Origin: Todiramphus chloris collaris | Taxonomy: Eukaryota > Chordata > Aves > Coraciiformes > Alcedinidae | Reading direction: 5' to 3' | DNA length: 64,000 nucleotides | Assembly (NCBI GenBank): GCA_025345505.1 | Contig: JANVCC010000011.1 | Coordinates: 7,991,636 to 8,055,635 of the forward strand | Shown here: positions 36,946 to 49,025 of the stretch, in pieces | How positions within the stretch are numbered: position 1 is the stretch's first letter | Layout: the number at the start of each line of letters is the position of its first letter | Made by a program: the position numbers and the translations under genes | The notes under the pieces: generated by a model | What the model saw: the letters and a program-made list of their open reading frames with translations, nothing else | Databases searched by the model: none | Told to the model about the DNA's origin: nothing

Positions 36946-39900
36946 CAAAAGATTTTGGAGGGAACAATTATCTGCCATGAGACTTGGATTCAAGATATAA
37001 TGAACCTTTCCTCGTGCAACATAAGGGGCCATAAGATAAGATCATACTTTCTTTTTGGACACTGTTGTTGAGGTGGGTGATGCACATAATGCTTCACATA
37101 CTGAGAAAACACAACAGGCCACTCTTGTACAAAGCTCTCATACTCTGTTACAACAGAACAGGCTGGGAAGTGCTAGCACATTTTGGGCTAGCAAAGGGTT
37201 CCCCTATAGACACAGCACTGCTAACTATATCACAGTTCATTTTCTTAAAAGTCACCCTAAATTTCATTAACTGATATAATGAGCAGGTTTGAAAAAATAA
37301 TGATAAAAGAATATCATTATTTTGTGCTGTTCCCATTGATTGCCACCTTTAGATAAAAGTGCATACCCACACCTGTTTGAGGGGAGGAACAGAGGTGAGG
37401 AGGCAACTGTCCCTACAGCTGAGGAACATGCAGTCAAGATGCTGTCCTGCCACAGGCTTCATACTGTGCTGGCCAGGTTAGATGTTGGCTTCTCTTTGCT
37501 GGGGCAGGGATGGGAGAGGAAGGGACAATGCTAAAGAAACTGCCCAGCCTCCTTCCCTCCAACAGTAGCTGTGAATGATGTTTCTAATCACTGAGGCTTA
37601 GCTGATGCTAGTAAGGTCATCAAGGGTAACTTACTTCCTCACAGTTAAGTTGTGTGAATACCTACACTGAAGGTGCTAAGTTGTTCTCAAGGCCTGTGCT
37701 GAGGGCCAGAGGGAAAGATGAAATAGGCTGAATACTTAAGAGACAGTGCTCAGACAAAATGGCACTGATATATACACACCCTATGGGGGAGGAACGCTTG
37801 CTCAGCCAGCCACTGAACTAAACTAAAATGATAGAAATAACAGGAACAAGGCTCCAAATAAGAAACAGAAGAAGAAATAAGGCATCAAGGGATACCATTT
37901 ATGTATAAAAACAATTTTCTCCTGTGTTTTCAGCTGCTTGTGTCTTTCTGAGAGTGCATGCAACCTCTTTAAAAGCACTCCTAGCACTGAAGCATAACAC
38001 AGGATAAAGTGATCAGAGCTCAGCTGGATCCTATTTTCTATATAAATTTTGCTAGTCATCTGGGGATGATCCGTTGTGAAGAAATGCACATTTTTTCCAA
38101 AGATCTAATCAAATTTGAGGCTCCATTTCTTATAACATCTCTCAAAGGGCAGTATCAAAACCTGAAGAGGAAATCATTTGAATGACTGGCAAATGAAATG
38201 AGTCATTAGATATTGTTTTTCTCCCTTTTTTTGGGTAGGTGATAAAACGCAATGCACAAAAGTGTATCAGGAAATGTATAAAAAGTTTAGTTTTATTTCA
38301 CCCTGCTGTGAGCAATCCTGTTATTTCTTCTTATATCTGAATTAGGTAAGTCATTCTTGAGAACTTAAGCCAGCCCACTCCCTAAATATGAACAACCATA
38401 TATAACCTTGCCTGGGTGGATTTCATTTATTCTTAATAATTTCTTCAAAATACATACATTTGCTGACTTAGCATTAGCTCTTGTGGGATTTTCTACAGGA
38501 TTGTCGTCTTCATCTTTCAACTATCATATACTTTTTGATTCCTTTAGGTACCAGCCACAAGCTGGCATATAGCAATGCATAGATGTACCATCACAGATTC
38601 AGCAATACAAAATAGCATGGAAATTACAAAAACCTGTTCACACATAAATGGCACATGCTGGTACGTATGTGTTGACAAGTATGGTAGACTTATAAAGAAA
38701 CATTATTTCTACACAATTTTTTGGATTAATGAAATGAAATTAATGAAATGCTGCTTTATTTGGAAACTGGACTGAAAAAATTTAATTTGCCATGCTTGTT
38801 AATAATGGGTCACAATTAGCATAATCCCCTCAACCTATTAAAAATGCAAACATCAAATAACAGAAATTTGGAAATAAAGGAAATAAAAGTATCTTCCTTT
38901 AATTGTAAATTTTGCCTTTTTCAAAAAAGTCATGGCTAAGCTTAAGAGACACTCAGCTGACACAGAGTAAGTGAAATACTTGAGGGAAAGCCCTGTGCCA
39001 TCAGGCTGGCAGCAGCCACTTGGCAAAGCACAGCAAAGCATCCGAGCTTTGTCTTTGAAAATATGCGTGGGTGTCTACAGCTTTTTCCTTGAGGAAATGC
39101 ACTTACTGTGTGCTTAATATGTAAAGGAATATGATAAATTTATTGGAAGAGATAGCCCTTAAAACTGCTTATCGCAATGAAGAGGACAAACTGCCCACTA
39201 ATTTATTTTCATTTCACAGAAAACAAGGAGGCTTCTCAGAGGCTGTAAGTGTGCTAGTTATCATCAACAGTACAGTAAAATCATCACAGCAGCCATTTCA
39301 GCAAAACTCAAAATAGCCAATAATCTCTGAAACGCTTCATCCCCCCCAAAATCCCCCTTCAACACTGAAAAATGTGTCAACAGCTTTTGGTAAATGCCAC
39401 CCTCCACTGAGTCCCCTCCTTGTCCAACACACATAAAAACACAAATGTGCCCATTCGGATCCACAGACTTTCCAGGCTCTCTCCCTAGCAGAGAAGCATT
39501 CTCTATTACTCATGATCATGGTATTTACTACTAAAAATTTTCTGGTTCCAGGTAAGTCACAAAGCTAAGCAGTCATATGACTGCATCATGCTGGTTATCA
39601 GCTTCTACATATAGAAAAGGGTCCCTTCAAATTACTAAAACCAGAGCAATGCTTTGCATAAAGCATTGCCCCAGCTTTACTCTCTGTAGATGGTCAAACA
39701 TTTTCAACCAATATGTTGTTTAGGCAGGATATTGAGATTTTAAGAGAACAAAAATATTGAAATACAAAACCCGCACACAAGTGCTTAAAGTTTAGTGATG
39801 TGTGTGGGCAGATATATAAATAAAATGCAGTACTTCATGCCAGTCACAGTGGAGTGTTCACATGTGCCTGTCTTGTTTCCCTGTTAGAGTTGCCAGCCGG

Positions 39901-40150
39901 ACTGTATCTACTATGAGGCAAGTGCTTTCCCTCTCCAGGAGAGAATGAGACCATGGCATACTATAGCAAATATACCCTAAACTGGGAACCCAGCCAAGAG
40001 AAGATAAAGAAAGCTGGAGACACACAAATCCTAAGAGGCAGTGGGGAGAGCATTTGCAAGTGATATTTTTGGCTTTCAGATGGTAGTTTTCACCACATGA
40101 ATTTTTGAAGAAACAAACAGTATTTCTCAAGGAAAAGATATATCAACTTT

Positions 40151-40180
40151 AAAAAAAAAAAAAGGGGGGGGGGGGAGGGG
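40151..40180 (+). repeat. Homopurine tract, 13 A followed by 12 G
   Basis: A pure A run (40151-40163) passes directly into a pure G run (40164-40175) and then agggg. The G-rich part could form a G-quadruplex on the plus strand. Confidence 0.9.
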
Positions 40181-40546
40181 AGAACATGACTATATTACTA
40201 GGCAATTTCATAGCTCATATTTCTCAAGAAAAAAAACGTTTAAAAAGTAACAAGGAATGTTATTTCACTCCCCACTCTTTGCTTTGACTTTGCTGCCTCT
40301 TTGTTAAACCTGCTGAAGGCACTGCATGTCTGAGAGACAACCTGCTTTTTTTGCCTGCATCAGCTGATCTAATAGAAGATATTACCTCTCCCTACAAAAT
40401 CTGCCTCTCATGGAACATTATTTCATTATAGTGTACTTTGGTCTAATCTGCCACAAATATCACAAACTATATAAATGAAAAGTATCATGATACCCTTCTT
40501 GAAACAAGCTCTGTCTCTTTATTCCCCATTCTAAGCAAAAAGCACT

Positions 40547-40572
40547 AAAAAAAAAAAAAAAGAAAAAAAAGA
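40547..40572 (+). repeat. A-rich tract
   Basis: A run of 15 A, one G, then 8 A and GAAG. Confidence 0.9.
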
Positions 40573-42980
40573 AGACCAAGAACATGCCAGAGCTGCAGAA
40601 ATGTGGGTTATAATGTCAGTGAAACAAAATAGCCACTGCAGGCTGCCCATCAGCTGCTGCACTTCATACCTAAGCACCGTTTATTGCTGTCACAGCACAC
40701 TCAACTCCACGTACCAAAACAGGCAAGGCTGCAATCCCATTCACTTTTCTGCAAGTGATTTCCAGCCTATGAATTCTCTCCCACAGTTTCTCCTCACAGA
40801 ACTGTAGTTAATTTTGAGACAATTGAGTAATTTGTCTCGTTAAGAAATGCCACATTCAGCACACAGCAACCATCATTTCACATTTCACTCAAAATTCGGA
40901 CACATTAGCAATTAATTTACCTTGCAGCATCTTAAACTTTATATTTATTTAAAGAAGTTCTGTCTCACTGCCTTTTGAAATTTCAAAGCCTGACCAAAAA
41001 AATGGGTTTTAATTACAAATTTAGTGGAGTGACACCAACAAAAGGATGCCTTTATATTAAAAAATGGATTGCACTGGTAGTCTGATTCTATTAACATCAG
41101 GAACTTGGCCCCACATCTGTGTTGTGCATGGAGATATCCACTTTTTTGAAGCTTGGGACCATGAGATTCATAGTCCAGTACAGAGATGTGATTAGCATGT
41201 TGTTTTGTATGGGGTTTAAGTCTGTGAAAAATGTGTAGCTGTAAACATTTTAAACCAGACTTTTTCTATTCTGTTTATAGCAGATACCAAAATGCCTATT
41301 TTGACAAATTGTGGAAACTGCTGTTAGTACATTGTCATGATATGGTGTTTTTAGTGCAAGTTCTGAGGTTTGGTTTGTTTCTATAAAGGAAGAACACTGT
41401 AGTGGTTGTCACATATCCATTCTTTTCACAGGAATCCTATTTTTGCAGCTAATAACTATCAAGTTGGCTGATGGAAGTTTTTTATTAATAATGTTTATGA
41501 TTTAATGGGTCAGATCTCCTAGGAAGGACTGGGGCAGAGAAGAGCTGTGGCTGCAAGATGCCCCTCAAAAATTTTTGGACCACAGATTGCTGTATTTCCT
41601 TATGGTGAAACCTAAATTCCCAGCTAGTGCTTCATGCACTGGAGAACAAGGAATATATCGAAAAGGTAAAGGATGGAGCAACAGAAATGTGTGTGTGGCA
41701 CGTGAACACAAAACTGGGTTGGAAGTGGCTGTCAAGAATTGATGCTAAAATTGGGAGCATAGGATTTACTTTATATGAACAAGACCAGCACTGATTTTAA
41801 TGCATCTTGGAACAGAGATTGCAGAACACACAGTTGCTGTTTCAAGGGAGCCTGAAGTTTGGGAAGAGGACATGCAGCTGGTGAAAGTGGGGTAAATACA
41901 CTTAAGGAATGAATCAGAAAATATAATGCAATAAAGGAGATGGCATATCCTAACTAGAACTTCAACGCTAATATCATGCCAACAAGGACCTATACAATAT
42001 TTGCTCTGCAAACAGGGCGAAAATATCATTTGACCATGTTATTTGATCACGATGACATTTGCAAAGTTCTGGGAGTTTTAATTAACTCCCACAGAGTTAA
42101 CTGCTGAGCACAGAACAAATTCTGAACATGTGATGACCCCTCTCCCTTCTGATCCAAGCTTAGACAACTGTATAAATACGCAGACAGGTAGCAGCGACCA
42201 AGGAATAAAGACCAATGTAATGCAGCATGACGGCAGTCTTCTGAACAGCCCAGCAACCACCACTGCTGACAGTCTGTATGCAGAAGAGAGCTATGCTTTA
42301 AATCATACCACAGCCCAAATCAGTGATGAGACCTCTACGGAAAAGCAAACCCACTTCTGTATTTAAAAGGAATGTGGAAATTAGAGAGTGTGCAGAAAGT
42401 ATCGAGCCAGAAAAATGCAGTCTCAAAGCTTGAGCTTACTACAACAGATCAACCAAATAGAAGGTTCAAGGGTACCATGTTCATTTTCTGTATTTGCACA
42501 CAAAGGGTCAACAACTAAAATGCACACACATTTTCCAGTGGTGGTTCTTGACTTGAAATGAAGGAGAAAAGAAGGAAAAAGACCAGGAAAAAAACCCACT
42601 AAATTCTGACACCATGACAAAGTTCAGCTTCATTTTCACATAGAGCACAGAAAGAGTCCATGGACACCCAAAGCGTGAAGCTGAAAAATCTGCAGACTAT
42701 TTCAACCCCAGGTTTTGGTTTTGGCTAATCTTAACTTCTGTATAGAAATTATTCTAAGAAATTCTAAAGCATCATGCGGGAGTTGGGAGTGCATAAAGAT
42801 AAATGTCCCTTCTGATCATAAAGTTTCTAAATATCAACAGTTCCTATAGAGTTTTTGCCCCCTTTTTTTTTTAATTTTCAAAACTTGAAATATATTTTTC
42901 CTAATTAATTACAGTGTTTCTACAATCTGCTAGAAAAGGATCCCAAAAAAAGAAACCTTTCAAAACTACTTTTAAGATAT

Positions 42981-43031
42981 TGTTAGTTAAACTGTAGTAA
43001 CAAGTTAGCAACTGTTAGTTAAACTGTGGTA
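42981..43031. repeat. Direct repeat of 19 bp, period 32
   Basis: tgttagttaaactgtagta at 42981-42999 recurs with one substitution at 43013-43031. This looks like a partial local duplication. Confidence 0.85.
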
Positions 43032-43564
43032 GCTCATAATTCTAAGTCTTCAGTGTCTGCTTTTTTCCTTCTGTCCCTGAGGGAGAATTTTCAATGAACT
43101 GGGAACAGAACAAGATGTTTGATAGGGATTCTTCAGCAAAACTTGAGTGGCATCTAGGGGAGTCCACTACTGCCCCCAGGGAAGTGCAGACACACACGAA
43201 AAGCTGGTACTTTGATGTGAACTCTCCCTTTTCTCTAGAAACCATTATACTCCTGAGCTTACTAAAGACACTAACACAAAGGAACCAGAAAGTTCATCCA
43301 GACTTTGCATATTCACTACTTGAAGGAGCTGTGCACCTCTGCACAGAAAATACCACAAGCATGGGACTTCCCTAGGCAAAGATTAACAGAAAAATGGTGA
43401 AACGCAGGCAACTCCAAAACAGCAACTTTGCCTTCTCAAATAGGCAAACACAGCATATAAATAGTGATTACAAAACCAGAAATTTGCCTGGCAGTCCACT
43501 AAAAGACATCCTAGAGCTTTTCTATCTTGTGACTCTATTTTCAAAGTAGAGAGTAGCTTTTTGC

Positions 43565-43581
43565 TTTTTTTTTTTTTTTTT
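43565..43581. repeat. Poly(T) tract, 17 T
   Basis: Pure T homopolymer. Confidence 0.93.
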
Positions 43582-44587
43582 ACTACATTCCTTTAGATCC
43601 CATCAGCTGCTACATGTTAATGTGCTCCACAGGTTTCATTACTGTAGTTCATAAGGGTACTTAAAACATCTGAGGCACGGCAAGAAATCCTTCAACCTTG
43701 TATTCTTGGATGAGTTCCTAACTACATCTACATCCACACATCCTGTGCATATCACATTGAAGGAAAAAAATAAATTACATCATTTAGCCATGTCATTTTC
43801 TATAATCATTACATGACTTACAAGAACCTGGAATATGCACAAAGGTGTAAGTTTACAAATAATAGGATGAGTAAAGAAAGAACTTCAGACTAGGATCAAA
43901 TTTCATTCAAGGCAACTTTCTCACCTAAAATCTTGTTTCCCTGTAGCAGTAAAACTCATTAACTTTTCAAATTAGAGCTGACTCAAGTTATACTGCTTTT
44001 GGTACTAAGTCAGCTGTAGTTCAACTAATGTAAAACAATCCAGATCTGGAGCCAAAAATTCAGATGTGTTCACCTTCAGCATTAATTCTTTAATGAGAAG
44101 AAAGGGACTTTCAGCATTGAGCCAGTAAACTAAATCTGCTCTCCTGCTTTTTTTCCATTCTCTTTATCCTGTCTTTTATTGAGCATGTTTGCAATCATAA
44201 AGAAAATAATTAATGTATGAAATGGCAATAAAGAATAAAACTAGTATTCCTTATGGCATGCTTTGGCTAATCATATTGTTAAGGTATTTTAACCTTCCAG
44301 CAATGTAGCTGTATTACTTTTATTACTAATGTCAAATTATATAAATAGAAACACAATTAAGTCTTTTTAGCACTAAATTCTGGTATCTTCCTCAGACATT
44401 TACATAGGATTCAATGACAGTATAAGAATTGGTAGTCATAAAACCTAACAGGGGAAAATATCATCCATCCCATCTCTGTCTTCTGCTTCCAAAACCACAT
44501 ATTCATCTTGCTGGAACAACCAACAGTACCACGTCATTAACACCTTTACACCCTGCCAGGAATCTCATGGAATAACTAAACACAACA

Positions 44588-44630
44588 AAATACATGTTAC
44601 TATGGAATGAAATACATGTTACTATGAAAT
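44588..44630. repeat. Tandem duplication, 22-bp unit
   Basis: aaatacatgttactatgg at 44588 repeats at 44610 as aaatacatgttactatga, giving two copies with period 22. Confidence 0.88.
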
Positions 44631-45003
44631 AAATTCCAGCTAAGCGCAGAAATGCACAGTGAACCTTGGGATGCTTCAGGCATTCCCTAAACCAGGAGCT
44701 GCAAGGGCTTAACACGGCCACGTAAATACTCCTGAACACTCTCCCAGCCCAGCAAGTTTAAATCATTTTTTTCTTCAGAACCACTCAAAAGGTATGTTTA
44801 TTTTCTTCTGGAGAGAAGACAAGAATTCCTTAGTCAGCCTCCAAAATCCCAAACAAATGCCTTAAAATATTTGTGTGTTTAAAAATAAGAAATCTAGGGT
44901 GTGTACTCTTCGCTGTCTCAGCTTTTAGTCTGTAGGGAATTAAACAAGATCCATACTTTCATACATTTCTATGTTCTGGAAAATTTTTTGCTTTAACTGA
45001 AAA

Positions 45004-45103
45004 NNNNNNNNNNNNNNNNNNNNNNNNNNNNNNNNNNNNNNNNNNNNNNNNNNNNNNNNNNNNNNNNNNNNNNNNNNNNNNNNNNNNNNNNNNNNNNNNN
45101 NNN
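45004..45103. other. Assembly gap, 100 N
   Basis: Exactly 100 undetermined bases, the conventional size for a scaffold gap of unknown length. Reading frames that appear to cross it have no meaning. Confidence 0.99.
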
Positions 45104-45125
45104 GGGGGGGGGGGGGGGGGGGGGG
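45104..45125. repeat. Poly(G) run, 22 G, at the gap edge
   Basis: A pure G run starts at the first resolved base after the gap. It may be a real G/C homopolymer that stopped assembly, or a sequencing artefact, since two-colour chemistries read missing signal as G. Confidence 0.95.
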
Positions 45126-45167
45126 AACACACCCCACACATCATGGAAGAGCAAAATTGTTTTTATT

Positions 45168-45362
45168 GCAAAAAAACCTTTAAGATCATTGAGTCCAACC
45201 ATTAACCCAGCACTGTCAAGTCCACCACTAAACCATGTCCCTAAGCACCGTATCTACATATCTTTTAAATAACTCCAGGGGGTAACTCAACTACTTCCAT
45301 AGGCAACCTGTTCCAATGCTTCACAACCTGTTCAGTGAAGAAATTTCTCCTAATAACCTCCC
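45168..45362 (-). mobile_element. CR1 3' end fragment, terminal tip missing
   Basis: From cctttaagatcattgagtcc through ccattaacccagcactgtca, accactaaaccatgtcccta and ggcaacctgttccaatgctt, the sequence is a minus-strand CR1 3' end of the actaaac subtype. The usual atagaatcatagaat octamers and the adjoining ggttggaa block, expected immediately to the left, are absent. Similarity ends near 45362. Confidence 0.92.
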
Positions 45363-48300
45363 CACATTAGATTCAAAACAACGTAGTAACTACCTAAATG
45401 ATCTAGTGACCATGTATATCCACATCTCTAGCAGGAAGAACTGAGCAAAGAAATGCATTTTTTTATTAGACCTAGGTTTTACTAGGGGGATGCAGACCTA
45501 TACTCCGTGATCGCTCTGTTCTGGTTCTAGATGGAGAGTTCCCACACACATCAATACCTCCTGCTGCCATGACATTTAGTAACCTATAGGACAGAAGTGT
45601 CAGATCCAATGGGTGGTGTTAAGGTACTCTCGGGGCATCCCCACAATAAACACTATGCTGCTCAGAATGGTGAAGAGGCCTTGTGAAAGTCTCTAGGATC
45701 ACATGTAACTACACAGCAGGATGATGTCACTACAAAATAAAAATTACTGTAGAGCACAGAACAGCAGCAGTGTTTTAAACACAGTCCCACATCAATTTGT
45801 ACCAGCAACACACTGCAACATAACAGCAATGTTTTATTGCCTTAAGGCGTGAAGTTCACCTTAACACCTCTGAGTGCTGTGTATTTGTTTTCCACCAAAA
45901 AAAAAAATGCTGCAAGGCTTCAGAAGTCTGTTAGTTTGGCATCATCAATATCACTTTCTGTCTTGCACACTGAAGTTCATCTAGTGAATGAGACACATTG
46001 TCTTGTTACACTGCTGTGGTTTTTCTTCACTGCTGTCAAGTGGCTGGACACAAGGCATGGCCTGTGGATTTGTTTTTTCCCTCTGGAGGTGCTAGATGAA
46101 ATGTCAGCTTTAAAACTAAACAAGCAGTAATACTTGAGGCAGCAGCAAGGACAGAGGAAGTGTAAGGCTGATAGATGACAACACTGAGGACAAACTAGAC
46201 AGTAAGTGGGACCAAAAAAAAAGTTTCAAAAAACCCTTTTGTAAATACCAAACCAACAATTCTTTCAAAGCTGAAGGAGCAATAAGTGACCACAGTGATA
46301 TGAGAGGAGCAGAACAAAACAGGCGTGCAGAAGGAAGGCTATTAACAAGATCAGTTTATTAGCTACTCTATGGATCTCACAGCTCTGATCTGCGCACAAG
46401 CCATTGCATGGACTTCCATGTTACTGTAAGGCTTAAATTTGCCATCCAAGAGCTCAGCTGCAGTAACTGCCAGGAAGCCACAGAGGAAGACACTCTGACT
46501 TGGATCTGAGCTACACGGCTAACCCAACCTGCAGGGCTTCCCATTTGAAGTCACCACTAATCAGCCTTTGTAAACCTATTGTAACTTGGGTGTCCAAGTT
46601 CTGACAGGAACTAAGCTATGGTCTACAGCCATAGGTTTCACCTCTGTAACATGATTAAATAATTGTATTAACAGTATGAGCCACCACAATGCCACAAAGT
46701 ATTTTGTTAATACAATAGGTGCTGAATATAGTCACATGTCAGCACAAGGATAGTAACTACCTTATCACAAATAAAACCTTATTTAGGGAGTTGTATAATA
46801 CCTGTTCCACTATTCACAATACCTAGTACACACAGTAAAAGACGGAAAAGTCATGTTAGGACCCTTTGTATTGGAAAAATCACAGCTAATTGTCAATTAA
46901 CTAAACTACCTCTGAGGGAGCAATGTATATGTCTAGACTGTCTTCACAATGATTTTAGAAGAAAAAGGCCTGCTTGAGGCCATCTCATCCTAAGCTAGAC
47001 ATATAAACAGGTCAGAGGTCTACAAAGGGAACCATGGGAAGTATTTCAGGTGACAGTATCTGCTACATACGCATCTGAGGGCACATTACAGCAATACCAG
47101 TGCCTGTGTGTCTGTGTTTTCTGTGATAAAACATGAAAGCTAAGCTCAATAGAGTTACTAATACCACGGTAACACAGATGAGAAATGAAAGAGCTCAGAC
47201 TTGTGTTGGAAATCTATCTAAACTTTGCTGCTGCCTACATAATGGGAGGGAATGTTGCACCTTTATCCAAACTTGCTTCTGAGAAGAGCAAGTTCTCAGC
47301 TCTTCTAAGATTAGAGAGCACCATTTGATTTCAGTGGAGCAAGAAATACATCACATGGGTATGGACTACAGTTTGGTTTGCAAAGGTCTCAGGGCAACCA
47401 TTTCTTAGGTTTCTTCCTCTCTTCGATACTTTTTCTGTCCTGCATTTTTTCCATTATTCAAATCACTGCTTTAAAAAGCAAATAACAGTACTGCCTGAAA
47501 CTCTACTAAATATCTTCTCCTGTGCAAAAAAAATTATTTCTAGAGTGACTGCCTTTTTCAGAAGCTGCTTATTGCAGTGTTTTCTATTGGATATCTAAAG
47601 TGGAATGCACTGGGATGTGGGCAATAAATGACTTTCCCTTAACAGCTACTTCTTACCAGGAGCTGACAATTCTATTACCCCTTATCTTTTCTCTTGACAT
47701 GCAGTTGCTTTCACAACCTACAAAACAAAGTTACTAAGGCCACAGAATTCTCTATTAAATTTTCAGAACATAAAACTGAGTGTCAGAAATGACCCAAAAC
47801 AGCATTTGCAGCATTGGTTTGCCAGAACTGTATCCTCCCTCAAGTCCTTACAGCTAATGTCAGGAAACTGTTCCTTCACCATATCTTCCAGATACACACA
47901 GCAGAAGCTGAAGCCAGCAAGAGGACAAATGTTTCAAACTGACCAGTTCTTTTCTGCATTTCACAGCATATCTGAACTCTTCCTTCATTCTTTTAATTTA
48001 ATCTTGTAATTGAGTTCTCTGAAATAAATGGTTAACTCCCTTTGATACCAGGAATAAACTGTCATGAAAATGTGATACAAATAAAGAATTTGAATACATA
48101 GGATAAAGGCTGAGAGAATAGGTCATGAGAAGAGCTCAAATGACAGCATGCTGCATAAAAACTCCTCCAGCCCAATATCCCATCTGCAGAAGCAACCATT
48201 AGAGCATACTTAAGAAAGATTATAAGGAATGTGGCAAATACAATAATCCTTCCTCAAGCAGTCAGTGGATTAGAGACCTTTAATTGTCACAGGGCTTAAG

Positions 48301-48697
48301 GGACTGAGTGAGAACAGGGCTTCACGGTACAGATGCGGCATAAACGGTTGGGTAAACTGCCTGCTTCTTGACAGCACATTTGACTCCGGGAGAGATATCC
48401 CTGTTTAGCAAAACTAATACAAATACAACAAATGGTCTCTGTAATGTGACAGTGTCCTGAATCTCATACAGTCCTACCTAAGATGAAGAACAAAGAATAC
48501 AGATACAGACTTGGGAGCATAATATTTAAGGCTAATAGAGAGCACAGAAAGCAATTCACATCACAGAGGCAATCAGAAAACTTCAAAGATTCCACTTTTT
48601 TTTTTTTTTTTTTTAACTCATTTAGCTAGTACTTCTCCACCCCACTTGTTCCAGTAGTCTACTGTTCTCTTCCTGTTAGGAGTGATTCTTAACAACA
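45363..48697. other. Apparently unique non-coding stretch
   Basis: No repeat family or gene was recognised. A 19-base T run lies at 48596-48614. Confidence 0.4.
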
Positions 48698-49025
48698 AAA
48701 AAGCCATCATACTGGGGCAGACCAGAAGCTAATTAGACCCATAATCTGTCTCTTTCTGGCCAACACGCTATACTTTATGCAAAAACAGAAAATCAGGGTG
48801 ATTATGGAGAATATGTGTATATGGCATTGCTGTCCCAACCCTTGCCTATTAAATTTTCAGTGACTTCCACAGTTAAGTGCCCAGCTGGACCAACATGTTC
48901 AATATATATTCATGGACTTATTCTCCCTGAATTGGTCTAATCCCTTTTAGGGCAACAAGCTCATTTGACTCTGTTCCATAAACACACAAGCCAATACAAG
49001 TTAACATAGAAAACATTTCTTCATG
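48698..49025 (-). mobile_element. Ancient CR1/L3-like LINE 3' region
   Basis: In plus orientation the blocks catcatactggggcagacca, cataatctgtct, catggacttattctccctga, attggtctaatcccttttag and ctctgttccataaac follow the reverse complement of an old amniote CR1/L3 3' region. The sense form of that region ends in a 'ggtctgacccagtatggc' segment. Spacing is right but divergence is high. Confidence 0.62.

Larger units (their letters stand above)
36946..44587. other. Apparently unique non-coding stretch
   Basis: About 7.6 kb with no recognised interspersed repeat or gene. It contains purine homopolymers at 40151-40175 and about 40547-40572, a T run at 43565-43581, and a direct repeat at 42981-43031, each listed separately where notable. 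Confidence 0.4.

Noticed and set aside
44940..45202. Minus-strand open frames spanning the N block with poly-proline
   Set aside because: They exist only because undetermined bases contain no stop codons. The proline run is the poly-G tract read on the other strand.
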